Shown here in pieces: positions 8,557 to 16,006 of a stretch of DNA of 47,961 nt; positions within the stretch are counted from its first letter, which is position 1; every line of letters starts with the position of its first letter. The notes beneath the pieces were generated by a model. It worked only from the letters and a program-made list of their open reading frames with translations, was not told the origin of the DNA and did no database searches. The stretch is taken from assembly GCA_030628155.1 (NCBI GenBank), contig DAOVRL010000008.1:1-47961 (forward strand), given 5' to 3'. Both the position numbers and the translations under genes were made by a program. This DNA comes from DAOVRL01 sp023128595 (GTDB taxonomy: Bacteria; Planctomycetota; Phycisphaerae; Sedimentisphaerales; Anaerobacaceae).

Positions 8557-9222
8557 ATGAACAAATTGATTACAATAACTTTTCTGGTTGGCCTGGCTTT
8601 AGCCTCTACAACCGCACAGGCCAATCCGACGAAGGTGTACTTCGTAAGAAACCCAGCGTGGGGCGTAAATTATCCGGTCAATATGACTATAGCTGAGGCC
8701 CAGATATATGCTCTGGTAAGTGCATACGGCACTAATCAGGCTCTGTTTGAATTTCACAACGATGGGCCGGACCCTGCCGTGCTTACGAAGATATATTTCA
8801 GAGATGGTGGGCTGATTGTGTTTAACTCGCTTCAGGATTTCGACAGCGGTCACGATCTGAATGTTGACTTCGAGCCAGGTGCGTCCGGAACCCCTCCGCA
8901 GAGTGGCGGCGGATGGACGTCGTTCTTCTCAACGGACGCTGATTCGCCTATGCCCACATGGGGCGTTAATGAGGGCTACCCGACGGGTGAGCAATTGGGC
9001 ATCGTTTTCGACATTGCACAGACCCCAGTTGCCCAAGACATTTCTGACGTGTTCGATGCTCTTGAAAATCGCAATCTGGAGATCGCCATCAAAGTTCAGG
9101 CAATTGGTGATAACCTCGAGAGCGAGTGGTTGATAAACTACATCCCTGCACCAGGTGCCATTCTGTTAGGCAGTATTGGTGCGGGTCTTGTTGGCTGGCT
9201 GAGAAGGAGAAGGGCACTGTAG
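8557..9222 (+). CDS. Exported protein with PEP-CTERM-like sorting tail
   Basis: A 221-aa secreted protein. ATG at 8557 is preceded by AAGGAGGG about 7 bases upstream. The signal peptide is MNKLITITFLVGLALASTTAQA, with cleavage likely before NPTKV. The mature part (for example QALFEFHNDGPDPAVLTKIYF near 65-85) looks like a beta-sandwich, a type common among planctomycete PEP-CTERM substrates. It ends in IPAPGAILLGSIGAGL plus GWLRRRRAL. The tail DNA shares about 30 identical bases with the 6504 gene (around 7300-7330 and 9177-9207), although the mature domains differ. A terminator follows at 9257-9295. Confidence 0.8.
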   Translation: MNKLITITFLVGLALASTTAQANPTKVYFVRNPAWGVNYPVNMTIAEAQIYALVSAYGTNQALFEFHNDGPDPAVLTKIYFRDGGLIVFNSLQDFDSGHDLNVDFEPGASGTPPQSGGGWTSFFSTDADSPMPTWGVNEGYPTGEQLGIVFDIAQTPVAQDISDVFDALENRNLEIAIKVQAIGDNLESEWLINYIPAPGAILLGSIGAGLVGWLRRRRAL

Positions 9223-9256
9223 AAAAACACGATCATCAACTTTGAAGAAGCCTTTA

Positions 9257-9295
9257 ACAAAACAGGGCGAACTTGTATGACTTCGCCCTGTTTGT
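9257..9295 (+). terminator. Terminator after the 8557 gene
   Basis: AACAGGGCGAA (9261-9271) pairs with TTCGCCCTGTT (9282-9292); A-rich bases before and a T-rich tract after (TGTTTTGT) extend the stem. It lies about 40 bases past the stop codon. Confidence 0.8.
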
Positions 9296-9322
9296 TTTGT
9301 GTGCCGAGCATCTATTTAGTAT

Positions 9323-9432
9323 CTGTTGCGGAAAGCCAAAACCGACAATGTCACCCCTGCGAAAGCAGAGGTCCACATCGAAAAACCTGGATTCCTGCTT
9401 TCGCAGGAATGACGAATGCTGTTTCCGCAACA
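9323..9432. repeat. Nested palindromic repeat (GTCATTCC family)
   Basis: The core 9349-9413 has arms TGTCA..CCTGCGAAAGCAG..TCCA and TGGA..CTGCTTTCGCAG..TGAC around a short A-rich centre. It is enclosed by a second inverted pair, TGTTGCGGAAA (9323-9333) and TTTCCGCAACA (9422-9432). The core is of the same type as 32390-32460. Such palindromic families are common dispersed non-coding repeats, and the short frames that cross it (SFLRKQESR-like) are artefacts. Confidence 0.75.
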
Positions 9433-9488
9433 GCAACTATTTAGCGGCAGCCTTTTACCCACACTTGTTTGCTTCCGCCTGCGGCGGG

Positions 9489-10316
9489 TTAGGGGTTTGC
9501 TGCTTTGTGAAGTGAAGGATTCCTCCAGCTTCCAATCCCATCCCACCAAACGGAGATATAATCAGCAAATGCCCCATTTTGATATTTCTGTTTGCACAGG
9601 TTAATTGCCATCTCGCGAAGCTGGCGCATACTGCCGAGCCCCCCGACCTGCCAGGCGCTTGCGCCTATATCGGCAGCCTGGCGCTGGGCCTGCTCAAAGT
9701 CAATCGTATCGGCGGTCAACAGTTGGGCGAGCTTTTGGGCCTCCGGCTTCAACAGCTTCTCCCAGCGGCGTCTCTCCGATTCCTCCTTTTCCAGGATTTC
9801 AGTCAACAAATGCTCACGCTCTCTTTGTTCGTCTTCCCGTCTGGCTCTGGCCTGTGCCAGCCTTTGGGCGCGATGCCTTCTGCCCGGAGGCGACAATACC
9901 ACTTCCAGCACGCCTGTCACCGGATCGACAATTACCCAGACCAAAAAGGTTGCGATCAGAGTCCCCAGTGCAATGCCCACCAAGAGCTGAACGCCCGTAG
10001 CTATGCCCAAATACCCCAGGCATCCCGCCAGGCCGCCTAAAAAAGGCGTCATAACATAGAAGGCCGTGTAGTACGTAGTGCTGGTCAGCGGATGCTCTAT
10101 CCGGATCTCCTGGCTCCTGCCGAGACTTCTGAAAACCGCAAGATACAGACTAATCAGAATGAAAGCTGCTAACGCGCCGTGCCCCGACAGAGAGAATACC
10201 ATCCACCAATGAAAACCGGCCTGGCGCAAGGCCATGACAAAGACAAAGCCAATGCACACTATGAACCAGACCGTGCCGCCAAGGTGTATAGTCCTGAGCG
10301 TTTTTCGATTTAGCAT
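9489..10316 (-). CDS. Hypothetical membrane protein with coiled-coil tail
   Basis: I do not recognise a family. The 275-aa product has about four membrane helices in the N-terminal 140 residues (TVWFIVCIGFVFVMAL; HGALAAFILISLYLAVF; TAFYVMTPFLGGLAGCLGYL; LVGIALGTLIATFLVWVIV). A basic stretch SPPGRRHRAQRLAQARARR follows, then a charged coiled coil (EDEQREREHLLTEILEKEES) and a mixed C-terminal region. ATG at 10316 has AAGGGAG about 4 bases upstream. It lies 63 bases downstream of the Wza-like gene on the same strand and probably shares its transcript, so a role in cell-envelope or exopolysaccharide assembly is possible but unproven. Confidence 0.65.
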   Translation of the reverse strand: MLNRKTLRTIHLGGTVWFIVCIGFVFVMALRQAGFHWWMVFSLSGHGALAAFILISLYLAVFRSLGRSQEIRIEHPLTSTTYYTAFYVMTPFLGGLAGCLGYLGIATGVQLLVGIALGTLIATFLVWVIVDPVTGVLEVVLSPPGRRHRAQRLAQARARREDEQREREHLLTEILEKEESERRRWEKLLKPEAQKLAQLLTADTIDFEQAQRQAADIGASAWQVGGLGSMRQLREMAINLCKQKYQNGAFADYISVWWDGIGSWRNPSLHKAANP

Positions 10317-10379
10317 TCGCTCCCTTTCGGCAAACCCAATCCTAAATCCGCACCAAATTCAAACGTCGCAGCGGTGAAG

Positions 10380-11135
10380 TTATCTCCCGGCGGCACCGGA
10401 ACGGTATTGAGGCGGGCCAACCACAATGTTGACAACCGAGAAGGCCCGGCCAATCGGCCTGGCGAATTCTTCTATTACCATCGCTATCGACGCCAATATA
10501 GTCGGCGGAATGTATATTATATCACCTTCCTGCAGGAGAACGTCCTTGCTGGTGTCCCCACGAGCCATCATCTTTTTAAAATTGACTTTGAATACTTTGG
10601 GCTTAACGTTCTCATCATGTGACGGCCTTATTACGCGGGTCCGCTCCTCCCAGGCCATAGGGTTAATCCGTGCCTCAGCAATGGCGCTTAGAACGGTATC
10701 GCGCCCCGTGTATACCTTGGGGCCCGGCACATAGACCTCGCCCAACACGTAGTACACTGCGCTTCGAAAAGCGATAACGCGTACGTCTATCGGCTTTTCA
10801 TCCACCAGCTTGTACAGATCCGAGGCTTTTGCTCGCAGCTCATTTGAGACCTCCTCAAGAGTTCTGCCGGCCGCTTGTATCTCGCCCAGGGCTTCAAAAC
10901 TAATCTTGCCGTCCGGGCGAATCAGTTGTCTTTGCAGGTTGATTTCCGGCACTTTTGAGCACTGCACTTCAATCTCGTCCGGGGGCTGCAGAATGTAATT
11001 TTCGGCGGTAACGGCGACTTGGTGCGGCCTTAGAAATGCTTCGATATCCCTTGGGTTGCACACCGAAGAACAACCCGTTCCACTGATTGGAATTAGCAGC
11101 AAAGCCACTACTGCAACTGTAGGCACATACCTCAT
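10380..11135 (-). CDS. Polysaccharide export lipoprotein (Wza/SLBB type)
   Basis: Outer-membrane polysaccharide export family. The start is ATG at 11135, with AAGGAG 7 bases upstream. It opens a lipoprotein signal (MRYVPTVAVVALLLIPIS) ending in the lipobox SGTGC. The polysaccharide-export domain follows (about 40-125: YILQPPDEIEVQC, IRPDGKISFEALGEIQAAGR), then an SLBB-like domain (about 130-210: YYVLGEVYVPGPKVYTGRD, LLQEGDIIYIPPT). At 251 aa it is shorter than E. coli Wza and lacks an obvious C-terminal outer-membrane helix; a hydrophobic segment SIAMVIEEF near 215 may substitute. No Wzc or Wzx/Wzy gene is nearby, so it is an orphan export gene with its own promoter. Confidence 0.88.
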   Translation of the reverse strand: MRYVPTVAVVALLLIPISGTGCSSVCNPRDIEAFLRPHQVAVTAENYILQPPDEIEVQCSKVPEINLQRQLIRPDGKISFEALGEIQAAGRTLEEVSNELRAKASDLYKLVDEKPIDVRVIAFRSAVYYVLGEVYVPGPKVYTGRDTVLSAIAEARINPMAWEERTRVIRPSHDENVKPKVFKVNFKKMMARGDTSKDVLLQEGDIIYIPPTILASIAMVIEEFARPIGRAFSVVNIVVGPPQYRSGAAGR

Positions 11136-11227
11136 TATCATTCTCCTTTTTGCCTGGACTATTAGATTCCTTTTCTTACATATATCCATATATCGGCTTG
11201 TTTGCAAGCAGACTGCAATTTGTAAAT

Positions 11228-11255
11228 ACTATACTCAATATCGCGTTTCTGTCAA
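11228..11255 (-). promoter_or_regulatory. Sigma70 promoter for the Wza-like gene
   Basis: On the minus strand, TTGACA (11255-11250) and TATAGT (11233-11228) are separated by 16 bases. Transcription would begin near 11221, giving a leader of about 85 bases before ATG 11135. I saw nothing else in the remainder of 11136-11518 apart from a short CCGGC hairpin near 11275-11295 and the tRNA promoter. Confidence 0.7.
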
Positions 11256-11459
11256 GCACTTACGTCAATTACCGGATCTGCCGGCTTGCCGGTGCCGAAG
11301 TACATTTGCCCCTTCGGATGACAGGCAATCGCAGAAGACGGTAAGCCATCTGATGCAATCGGGCAACGGGAGTTAGCAGCCGTTCCTACCGGCAATTATC
11401 ACCGTCCCACAGCGCTTTGTTATAGGACTGGGAACTATAATAATTTCCTTCTAATTTTC

Positions 11460-11488
11460 TTGCAAAATGCCTCTGTTGGTTGTAGAGT
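11460..11488 (+). promoter_or_regulatory. Possible tRNA promoter
   Basis: TTGCAA (11460-11465) and TAGAGT (11483-11488) are 17 bases apart and end 30 bases before the mature 5' end of the tRNA, a normal distance for a tRNA promoter. Confidence 0.4.
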
Positions 11489-11518
11489 GCCGATTCCGCA
11501 CATACAATGTGCCAATTC

Positions 11519-11591
11519 GGGCGATTAGCTCAGCCGGTAGAGCAGCTGACTCTTAATCAGCAGGTCGCAGGTTCGATCCCTGCATCGCTCA
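11519..11591 (+). tRNA. tRNA-Lys (anticodon CUU)
   Basis: A 73-base cloverleaf. The acceptor arm is GGGCGAT (11519-11525) with ATCGCTC (11584-11590), containing one G-U pair, and the discriminator is A. The D arm contains TAGCTCAGCCGGTAGAGCA. The anticodon stem is GCTGA/TCAGC around loop CTCTTAA, giving anticodon CTT, and the T arm is CAGGTTCGATCCCTG. CCA is not encoded. A short T run (ATTTTTCGG) follows and may terminate transcription. Confidence 0.95.
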
Positions 11592-11671
11592 TTTTTCGGT
11601 CTTTACGGCACCGGCCAAGGCGCCCATTTCTATGAGCGATATTCGAGGGGCCTTGTGGGTGGTCGGGTGTT

Positions 11672-13171
11672 TTACTCTTCCTCGGCTGGCACAAGCGAGC
11701 GAGGCTGCCTTATAGCCTTGCGAACGGCTTCAGTGTAGGTCTGATGCATTCGGCTGAGTTCTTCGCTGCCGGCGGTGAGGGCTTTGGGGAAATCAAAGGT
11801 GGGCAGCGTGGGGGTCGGCTGTTCGAGTCGCGGTAAACTTGATGCGTAGGTTTGGAACTTGCGGCCCCAGGCCTTGATGGTCATATCGGGCTTGACGAGG
11901 CCTGCAAAGAGGCTGATGTCGGTCGATTTGGGTGAGTCGGCGAAGGGCCAGGAGAGCCATCCATCGGCCAGAGGACGCGAGGCCTCGATCTCGGCGGCGA
12001 TCCAGCGGGCCTGCTGGTCTTCGCTCAGAAACCGGTGGTGCTGCGGGGCGCCGCCGCCATACCACCCGAATTCGCCCAGGACGACGGGCTTGCCGGTATG
12101 ACAGTAAGCCAAGACGGCCTGTAGGTAATCCAGGTTTTTTTGCCGGTTCCGGTCCGATTGAAATGGGCTGCCGAGGGTCGGATAGAAGTGAATTGTGATA
12201 AAATCGAGCCAGCGGGCCTGACGGCGAGGATTGAACGCTGAGTAACGGCTCGGCTCGCCCGGGCGTACCAGAGGATAAGACCACTGGATGTAGCCGACGG
12301 TGATAAGATGCGTGGGGTCGGCGCCGCGGATGGCCTCGGCCTGGCGGCGCACCCATTCGTCGGCAAGGTATTCGCGAAATCGCTGCCAATCGCGCAGCCG
12401 CGGGCTGCCAGTCCGAGGACTATTTTCGGGCACTCCCACCTCGCCCCATTGGTCCGATTCGGCAATTTCGGCACCCCAGGCGGACTTGAGGCCCTGCCGG
12501 CTTCCGTAGGTTTTCTCAAGCCATCTGTTCCACCGCGGGCGCCATTGCTCGACAAACCACGGCAGGTGGGGCTCGTTCAGCAGGTCCCAGGCGAAGATAG
12601 CCGGCTCGCCCCGATAGCGACGGGCCACCACGTCCCAAAAATGCTCGAGCGCCTGCAGGGCCTGCTCACCGGCGAAACGGTCCGGCCTCCAATACGAGGG
12701 CGAGCCCTCCCAATGGTCCGGCCCGGTGAGTATGAGTCGAATGCCGCTGCGGCGGGCGATGGAGACAAGCATATCCAGCTTTTCGAGGGCCTGGGCTTCG
12801 ACGGTTTCGGCGTTCGGCTGAAAGCTGCCCGCGGTAAGAAAAACGCGTGCACAGTTGACACCGATATCGCTCATAACACGAAAGTGCCGCCGAACCTTCT
12901 CAGCATCAAACTGCCGCCATAATTTCGGCGCCCAGCCGGTGTGCGGATCGTAGTAGTTGGTCCCGAACGCTATATATCGCCGCCGCGAGTCGCGCTCCAC
13001 GAAGCCGCGGCCGTCGGGGGCAACTACTATCAGTTCGGGCTTCGGAATCTCCGCAGCGCGGATTACCGCCGGAGCACGAATGGCTACAAGCAGGACTGGG
13101 ATGAACACCCAGGTTGGTGTAAAGAATGGCGGCCACGTGCGTGCAGAGCAATTCAATGTTCGATTTGTCAC
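11672..13171 (-). CDS. Secreted GH5-like glycoside hydrolase
   Basis: A predicted extracytoplasmic (beta/alpha)8 glycosidase of clan GH-A, closest in style to GH5 beta-mannanases and cellulases. GTG at 13171 has GGGAG about 6 bases upstream and leads into a hydrophobic signal (WVFIPVLLVAIRAPAVIRAA). The family markers are an N-terminal strand with IAFGTNYYDPHTGW near 67-80, the acid/base Glu200 in AWDLLNEPH, IHFYPTLGSPF near 328-337, and the nucleophile Glu367 in VVLGEFGW. The length of 499 aa fits GH5 with a C-terminal extension; no carbohydrate-binding module is evident. It stands alone between tRNA-Lys and a repeat-filled gap, so its substrate cannot be inferred from context. Confidence 0.85.
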   Translation of the reverse strand: MTNRTLNCSARTWPPFFTPTWVFIPVLLVAIRAPAVIRAAEIPKPELIVVAPDGRGFVERDSRRRYIAFGTNYYDPHTGWAPKLWRQFDAEKVRRHFRVMSDIGVNCARVFLTAGSFQPNAETVEAQALEKLDMLVSIARRSGIRLILTGPDHWEGSPSYWRPDRFAGEQALQALEHFWDVVARRYRGEPAIFAWDLLNEPHLPWFVEQWRPRWNRWLEKTYGSRQGLKSAWGAEIAESDQWGEVGVPENSPRTGSPRLRDWQRFREYLADEWVRRQAEAIRGADPTHLITVGYIQWSYPLVRPGEPSRYSAFNPRRQARWLDFITIHFYPTLGSPFQSDRNRQKNLDYLQAVLAYCHTGKPVVLGEFGWYGGGAPQHHRFLSEDQQARWIAAEIEASRPLADGWLSWPFADSPKSTDISLFAGLVKPDMTIKAWGRKFQTYASSLPRLEQPTPTLPTFDFPKALTAGSEELSRMHQTYTEAVRKAIRQPRSLVPAEEE

Positions 13172-13237
13172 TCAAACTCCCGCGGTCAATGCCAGCTCAG
13201 AACATGCCTATTACTCGGTCAAGGCTGATTTTAGGGG

Positions 13238-13451
13238 TTGCCATTGCCAGGAGGCCGAAGGCCGACACGGCAATCTCAGACCATTCGAAGGCCGGAGATT
13301 GCTTCGTCGCTTCGCTCCTCCTAAGAAAATAGCCGGTTCTTGTAGTCTGAGGATTGAGATTGCCGCAGTCGCTGCGCTCCTTCGCAATGACATATTTGGG
13401 CTATTTTCTCCTATATGCATGCTGAGAATCCGGTGAGGTGCTCGCAATGAC
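13238..13451 (-). repeat. Composite dispersed repeat, copy A
   Basis: Read on the minus strand from 13451, it begins GTCATTGCGAGCACCTCACC and runs to about 13290. It contains a second GTCATTGCGAAGGAGCGCAG unit and an inner inverted pair, GAGAAAATAGCC and GGCTATTTTCTTAGGAG. A further related unit (ATTGCCAGGAGGCCGAAGG..GGCAATCTC) fills 13238-13277. The 162-base main part is about 85-90 percent identical by eye to 47786-47953 and in the opposite orientation. The remainder of the 13172-13553 gap shows no gene. Confidence 0.8.
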
Positions 13452-13553
13452 ACCCACAGTTTCAGTCTTGACAAACTAATATACGTAGTCGGCCTGATGC
13501 AGCCGTTTCCAGGTCAAATCTCAGGCCGTTGATTTCTCTGCCCTCGCCGGCTG

Positions 13554-14636
13554 TCAGTATGCGCTCCAGAGGTACAATATCTGCGGCGTGCCAAGCTCGT
13601 ACAGCGTGTTTCTATCGATACTCAAGATATTCGGCTTTTGGTAGCTCAAAAAGCCGGCCAGGGAAAACGGCTTGCGGTATTCGACAACACGAGCCTCTGT
13701 GATTCCCGCCAGTTTCTTGATGAGGGCCACCGCATCGTCCAAATAGCCGATATCGTCGATGAGCTTTTCCTTGCGTGCCTCCTCGGCGCCGAAGATGCCG
13801 CCGTCTGCGAGCCGCCTTATTTGATCTACGGTGAGGGTCCCCTTTCTTCCCACGGCAATGACATCCACGAACCTATTGAAGGCAGGGGTTATTATCTTGT
13901 CCTCGATGTACTTAAGCTCTTCCGGATCCGGCTTTCTGAAGGAGCTGGGCCAATCCTTCCTTTTACCTGACTTGATAGTGACCGGCAGGATGCCGAGCTT
14001 ATCTTCGAGCAGCTCCTGGACAACCAGCCACCAGCTTATCACGCCGATCGAGCCGGTAATGGTGGTCGGCTCGGCTATGATTTTCTCGCACGCAACCGAC
14101 GTGTAGTAGCCGCCCGAAGCTGCAACGCCCCGCATAAAAGCAATGACCGGCTTGCCGTGCTCGGCTTTGTACCTGCGGATTTCATTATAGATTCGGTCGC
14201 TGCCGGAGATTGTACCGCCCGGCGAACTCACGCGAACAATCAAACCTTTGACGTGAGAGTCGCGCCCGGCGGCCTTAAGCTGGTTGTACACATCGTTGGC
14301 CAGTGGGCCGTGTATTATGCCTTCAACCGAAATTATCGCGATTTTGTCCTTCGCGGCGCTCTCCCTGACTACCTCTTCGACGAGCACGCCGCCGGTCCCT
14401 GTCGCAAAAAGAGCGACCACGCCCATCAGCATCACTAACAAGAGGATGTTCGCCAGGATCGACATTACCAATACAATGCCGACGAAGATCCGCCAGCCGC
14501 GCCGCTTCCTGGGCTTTGTTGCTGGCGGTGCACTTTGTACCGGGCCGTAAACCGGCGCCGGCGCCGGCGGCTGTGGTCCTTGCGGTCCCTGCGGCGGCGA
14601 ACCCCCGGCCATATTATCGTTCTGCTCAAAATCCAT
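13554..14636 (-). CDS. sppA: Signal peptide peptidase SppA (S49 family)
   Basis: Membrane-anchored serine peptidase that degrades leftover signal peptides. The 360-aa length fits the short single-domain form. ATG at 14636 has GGGA 6 bases upstream; the in-frame TTG at 14651 is unlikely. A Pro/Gln-rich cytoplasmic N-terminus (residues 10-40) leads to a basic patch KPRKRRGW and a membrane helix (about 50-78). The S49 fold follows: SSPGGTISGSDRIYNEI near 137-153, the catalytic serine 174 in VAASGGYY, TTITGSIGVI near 191-200, and the general-base lysine 227 in SGKRKDW, 53 residues after the serine as in Bacillus SppA. It lies 90 bases downstream of the 14727 gene and may be weakly co-transcribed. 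Confidence 0.93.
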   Translation of the reverse strand: MDFEQNDNMAGGSPPQGPQGPQPPAPAPVYGPVQSAPPATKPRKRRGWRIFVGIVLVMSILANILLLVMLMGVVALFATGTGGVLVEEVVRESAAKDKIAIISVEGIIHGPLANDVYNQLKAAGRDSHVKGLIVRVSSPGGTISGSDRIYNEIRRYKAEHGKPVIAFMRGVAASGGYYTSVACEKIIAEPTTITGSIGVISWWLVVQELLEDKLGILPVTIKSGKRKDWPSSFRKPDPEELKYIEDKIITPAFNRFVDVIAVGRKGTLTVDQIRRLADGGIFGAEEARKEKLIDDIGYLDDAVALIKKLAGITEARVVEYRKPFSLAGFLSYQKPNILSIDRNTLYELGTPQILYLWSAY

Positions 14637-14726
14637 AATAGTCCCTTTCAAAAATGACCGGTATGATTATAGACTGCACACAACTAACCGTCAATCGAGA
14701 AAGATAACATCCTTGGCCGGGAGCCA

Positions 14727-16004
14727 TCATTCTCCTATCAGTGCTTTGAGATGCTCACGCGCATCGAGAACATATTTGATAAGTTTCGCAGTGTACCTGC
14801 AGGTTTGACCGTTCCAAAGCCAGTTGAGGATTCTTTCTATTTCTGGAACATCTAATTTACGCCAATCGTCAAGACGCAAATCGTCGGGGAGGTTGTATTC
14901 TTCGGCTTTTTTTATCAGCACAGCAATACCTGCGAGGGCCCCTACGGCCATATTCTTAGGCTCGATGCCGTATTCGAGGGCTAATTGCATGGTCCCGAAT
15001 ATTCGGTCGTTAATGCCGAGCTTGCGGACGACATCGCGGCCGGCCCTGGCGACGGTATCGGCCAGGTGCGGGTTGGTCATACGCTCGAGCAGGTCCTCGG
15101 CATAATCTCTAAAGCCAAGCTCGGTAAACAGGCCATCTCTTAGGGCAGCGTGTTTTTTTATAAGCGCTGCGCCGCACTCGGTCAGAAAGGCGTCTTTGCC
15201 AATTTTCATAACGGCCGGGTCGTCCTTGAGCTGGGTCATCCCCGTATAGCCCTTCACCTCGCCGATAAAGCCAAGCAGCGAATGGATGGCGTTATGGCCA
15301 TACAGCTTTGCCTCCTCAAAGGGCAGCAGGTCGTCCTTCTCAATGAACACCTCGATGCCGGGTGTGAAACCAGCAAGCTGCGTTCGGCTGACCAGTATTC
15401 GGTTGAACTGCTCGACCAGAAAGGCGCGTTGAATGCCGGGGGCTATGGTCTTTAGTTTCAACTGTGCGATTTCCCCGTCCTCGTCAACGACCCTGCTCAT
15501 CTTGCCGATGACGGTGTTTAGAAACTGCACCTTTGTCGGCAACAACCCGCCAATTCCGGCGGCAACGGCCTTTCTTAGTATCTCTGCGGCTTGATTGTTG
15601 TTCTCGGCGGTGTAGATTATTGTCGATCTCGCCCGGCTATTCTTTAGTCCATCGGCCATCAACGAGGCAACGCTATCATCGCCGCCTGATTCGTAGAAAC
15701 TTACAGAGGGCAGGCTGGTGGCAATTTCCGTTGACTGAGCTAAAACTTCGATGAGCAGCCGCTTGTCCTTTGTGACGTTGGGGTCGAATAATTCTACGCT
15801 GTCAATCTTTAACGCTTCGATGCAGTCGCCTTTGGCGACATTGACGTAATAGCTTCCATTATTCGCCCTGACTGCATCAACGAACCGGCGGTCTATCTCG
15901 GCGATGACTATCCGCGAGAAATTGCCGCTTTGAAATGCTTCCTTGGCAAAGAGTCCCGCCTGGATCGGGCCAAATCCGAAACCGGTCAATACGTGCTCTG
16001 GCAT
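14727..16004 (-). CDS. Mannitol dehydrogenase-family polyol/sugar-acid dehydrogenase
   Basis: NAD-dependent long-chain polyol dehydrogenase family, which includes mannitol-1-phosphate 5-dehydrogenase and hexuronate reductases. The Rossmann nucleotide-binding segment is at the N-terminus (MPEHVLTGFGFGPIQAG). Other marks are NNQAAEILRKAVAAGI near 155, LVSRTQLAGFTPG and a catalytic-type segment EEAKLYGHNAIHSLLGFIG with the K-x4-N-x2-H pattern. The length of 425 aa is between MtlD (about 380) and MDH (about 490). ATG at 16004 begins two bases after the stop codon of the DUF4432 gene, so translation is probably coupled. Longer frames back to 16289 overlap that gene and are not credible. It is the last sugar gene of the 14727-23888 cluster; the substrate is unknown. 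Confidence 0.85.
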   Translation of the reverse strand: MPEHVLTGFGFGPIQAGLFAKEAFQSGNFSRIVIAEIDRRFVDAVRANNGSYYVNVAKGDCIEALKIDSVELFDPNVTKDKRLLIEVLAQSTEIATSLPSVSFYESGGDDSVASLMADGLKNSRARSTIIYTAENNNQAAEILRKAVAAGIGGLLPTKVQFLNTVIGKMSRVVDEDGEIAQLKLKTIAPGIQRAFLVEQFNRILVSRTQLAGFTPGIEVFIEKDDLLPFEEAKLYGHNAIHSLLGFIGEVKGYTGMTQLKDDPAVMKIGKDAFLTECGAALIKKHAALRDGLFTELGFRDYAEDLLERMTNPHLADTVARAGRDVVRKLGINDRIFGTMQLALEYGIEPKNMAVGALAGIAVLIKKAEEYNLPDDLRLDDWRKLDVPEIERILNWLWNGQTCRYTAKLIKYVLDAREHLKALIGE

Positions 16005-16006
16005 AG

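Noticed and set aside
9323..9432. A CRISPR array from the closely spaced palindromes.
   Set aside because: There are no regular repeat-spacer units and no cas genes in the window.
9254..9549. Short frames with SFLRKQESR-like peptides.
   Set aside because: They are translations of the dispersed palindromic repeat, a common annotation artefact.
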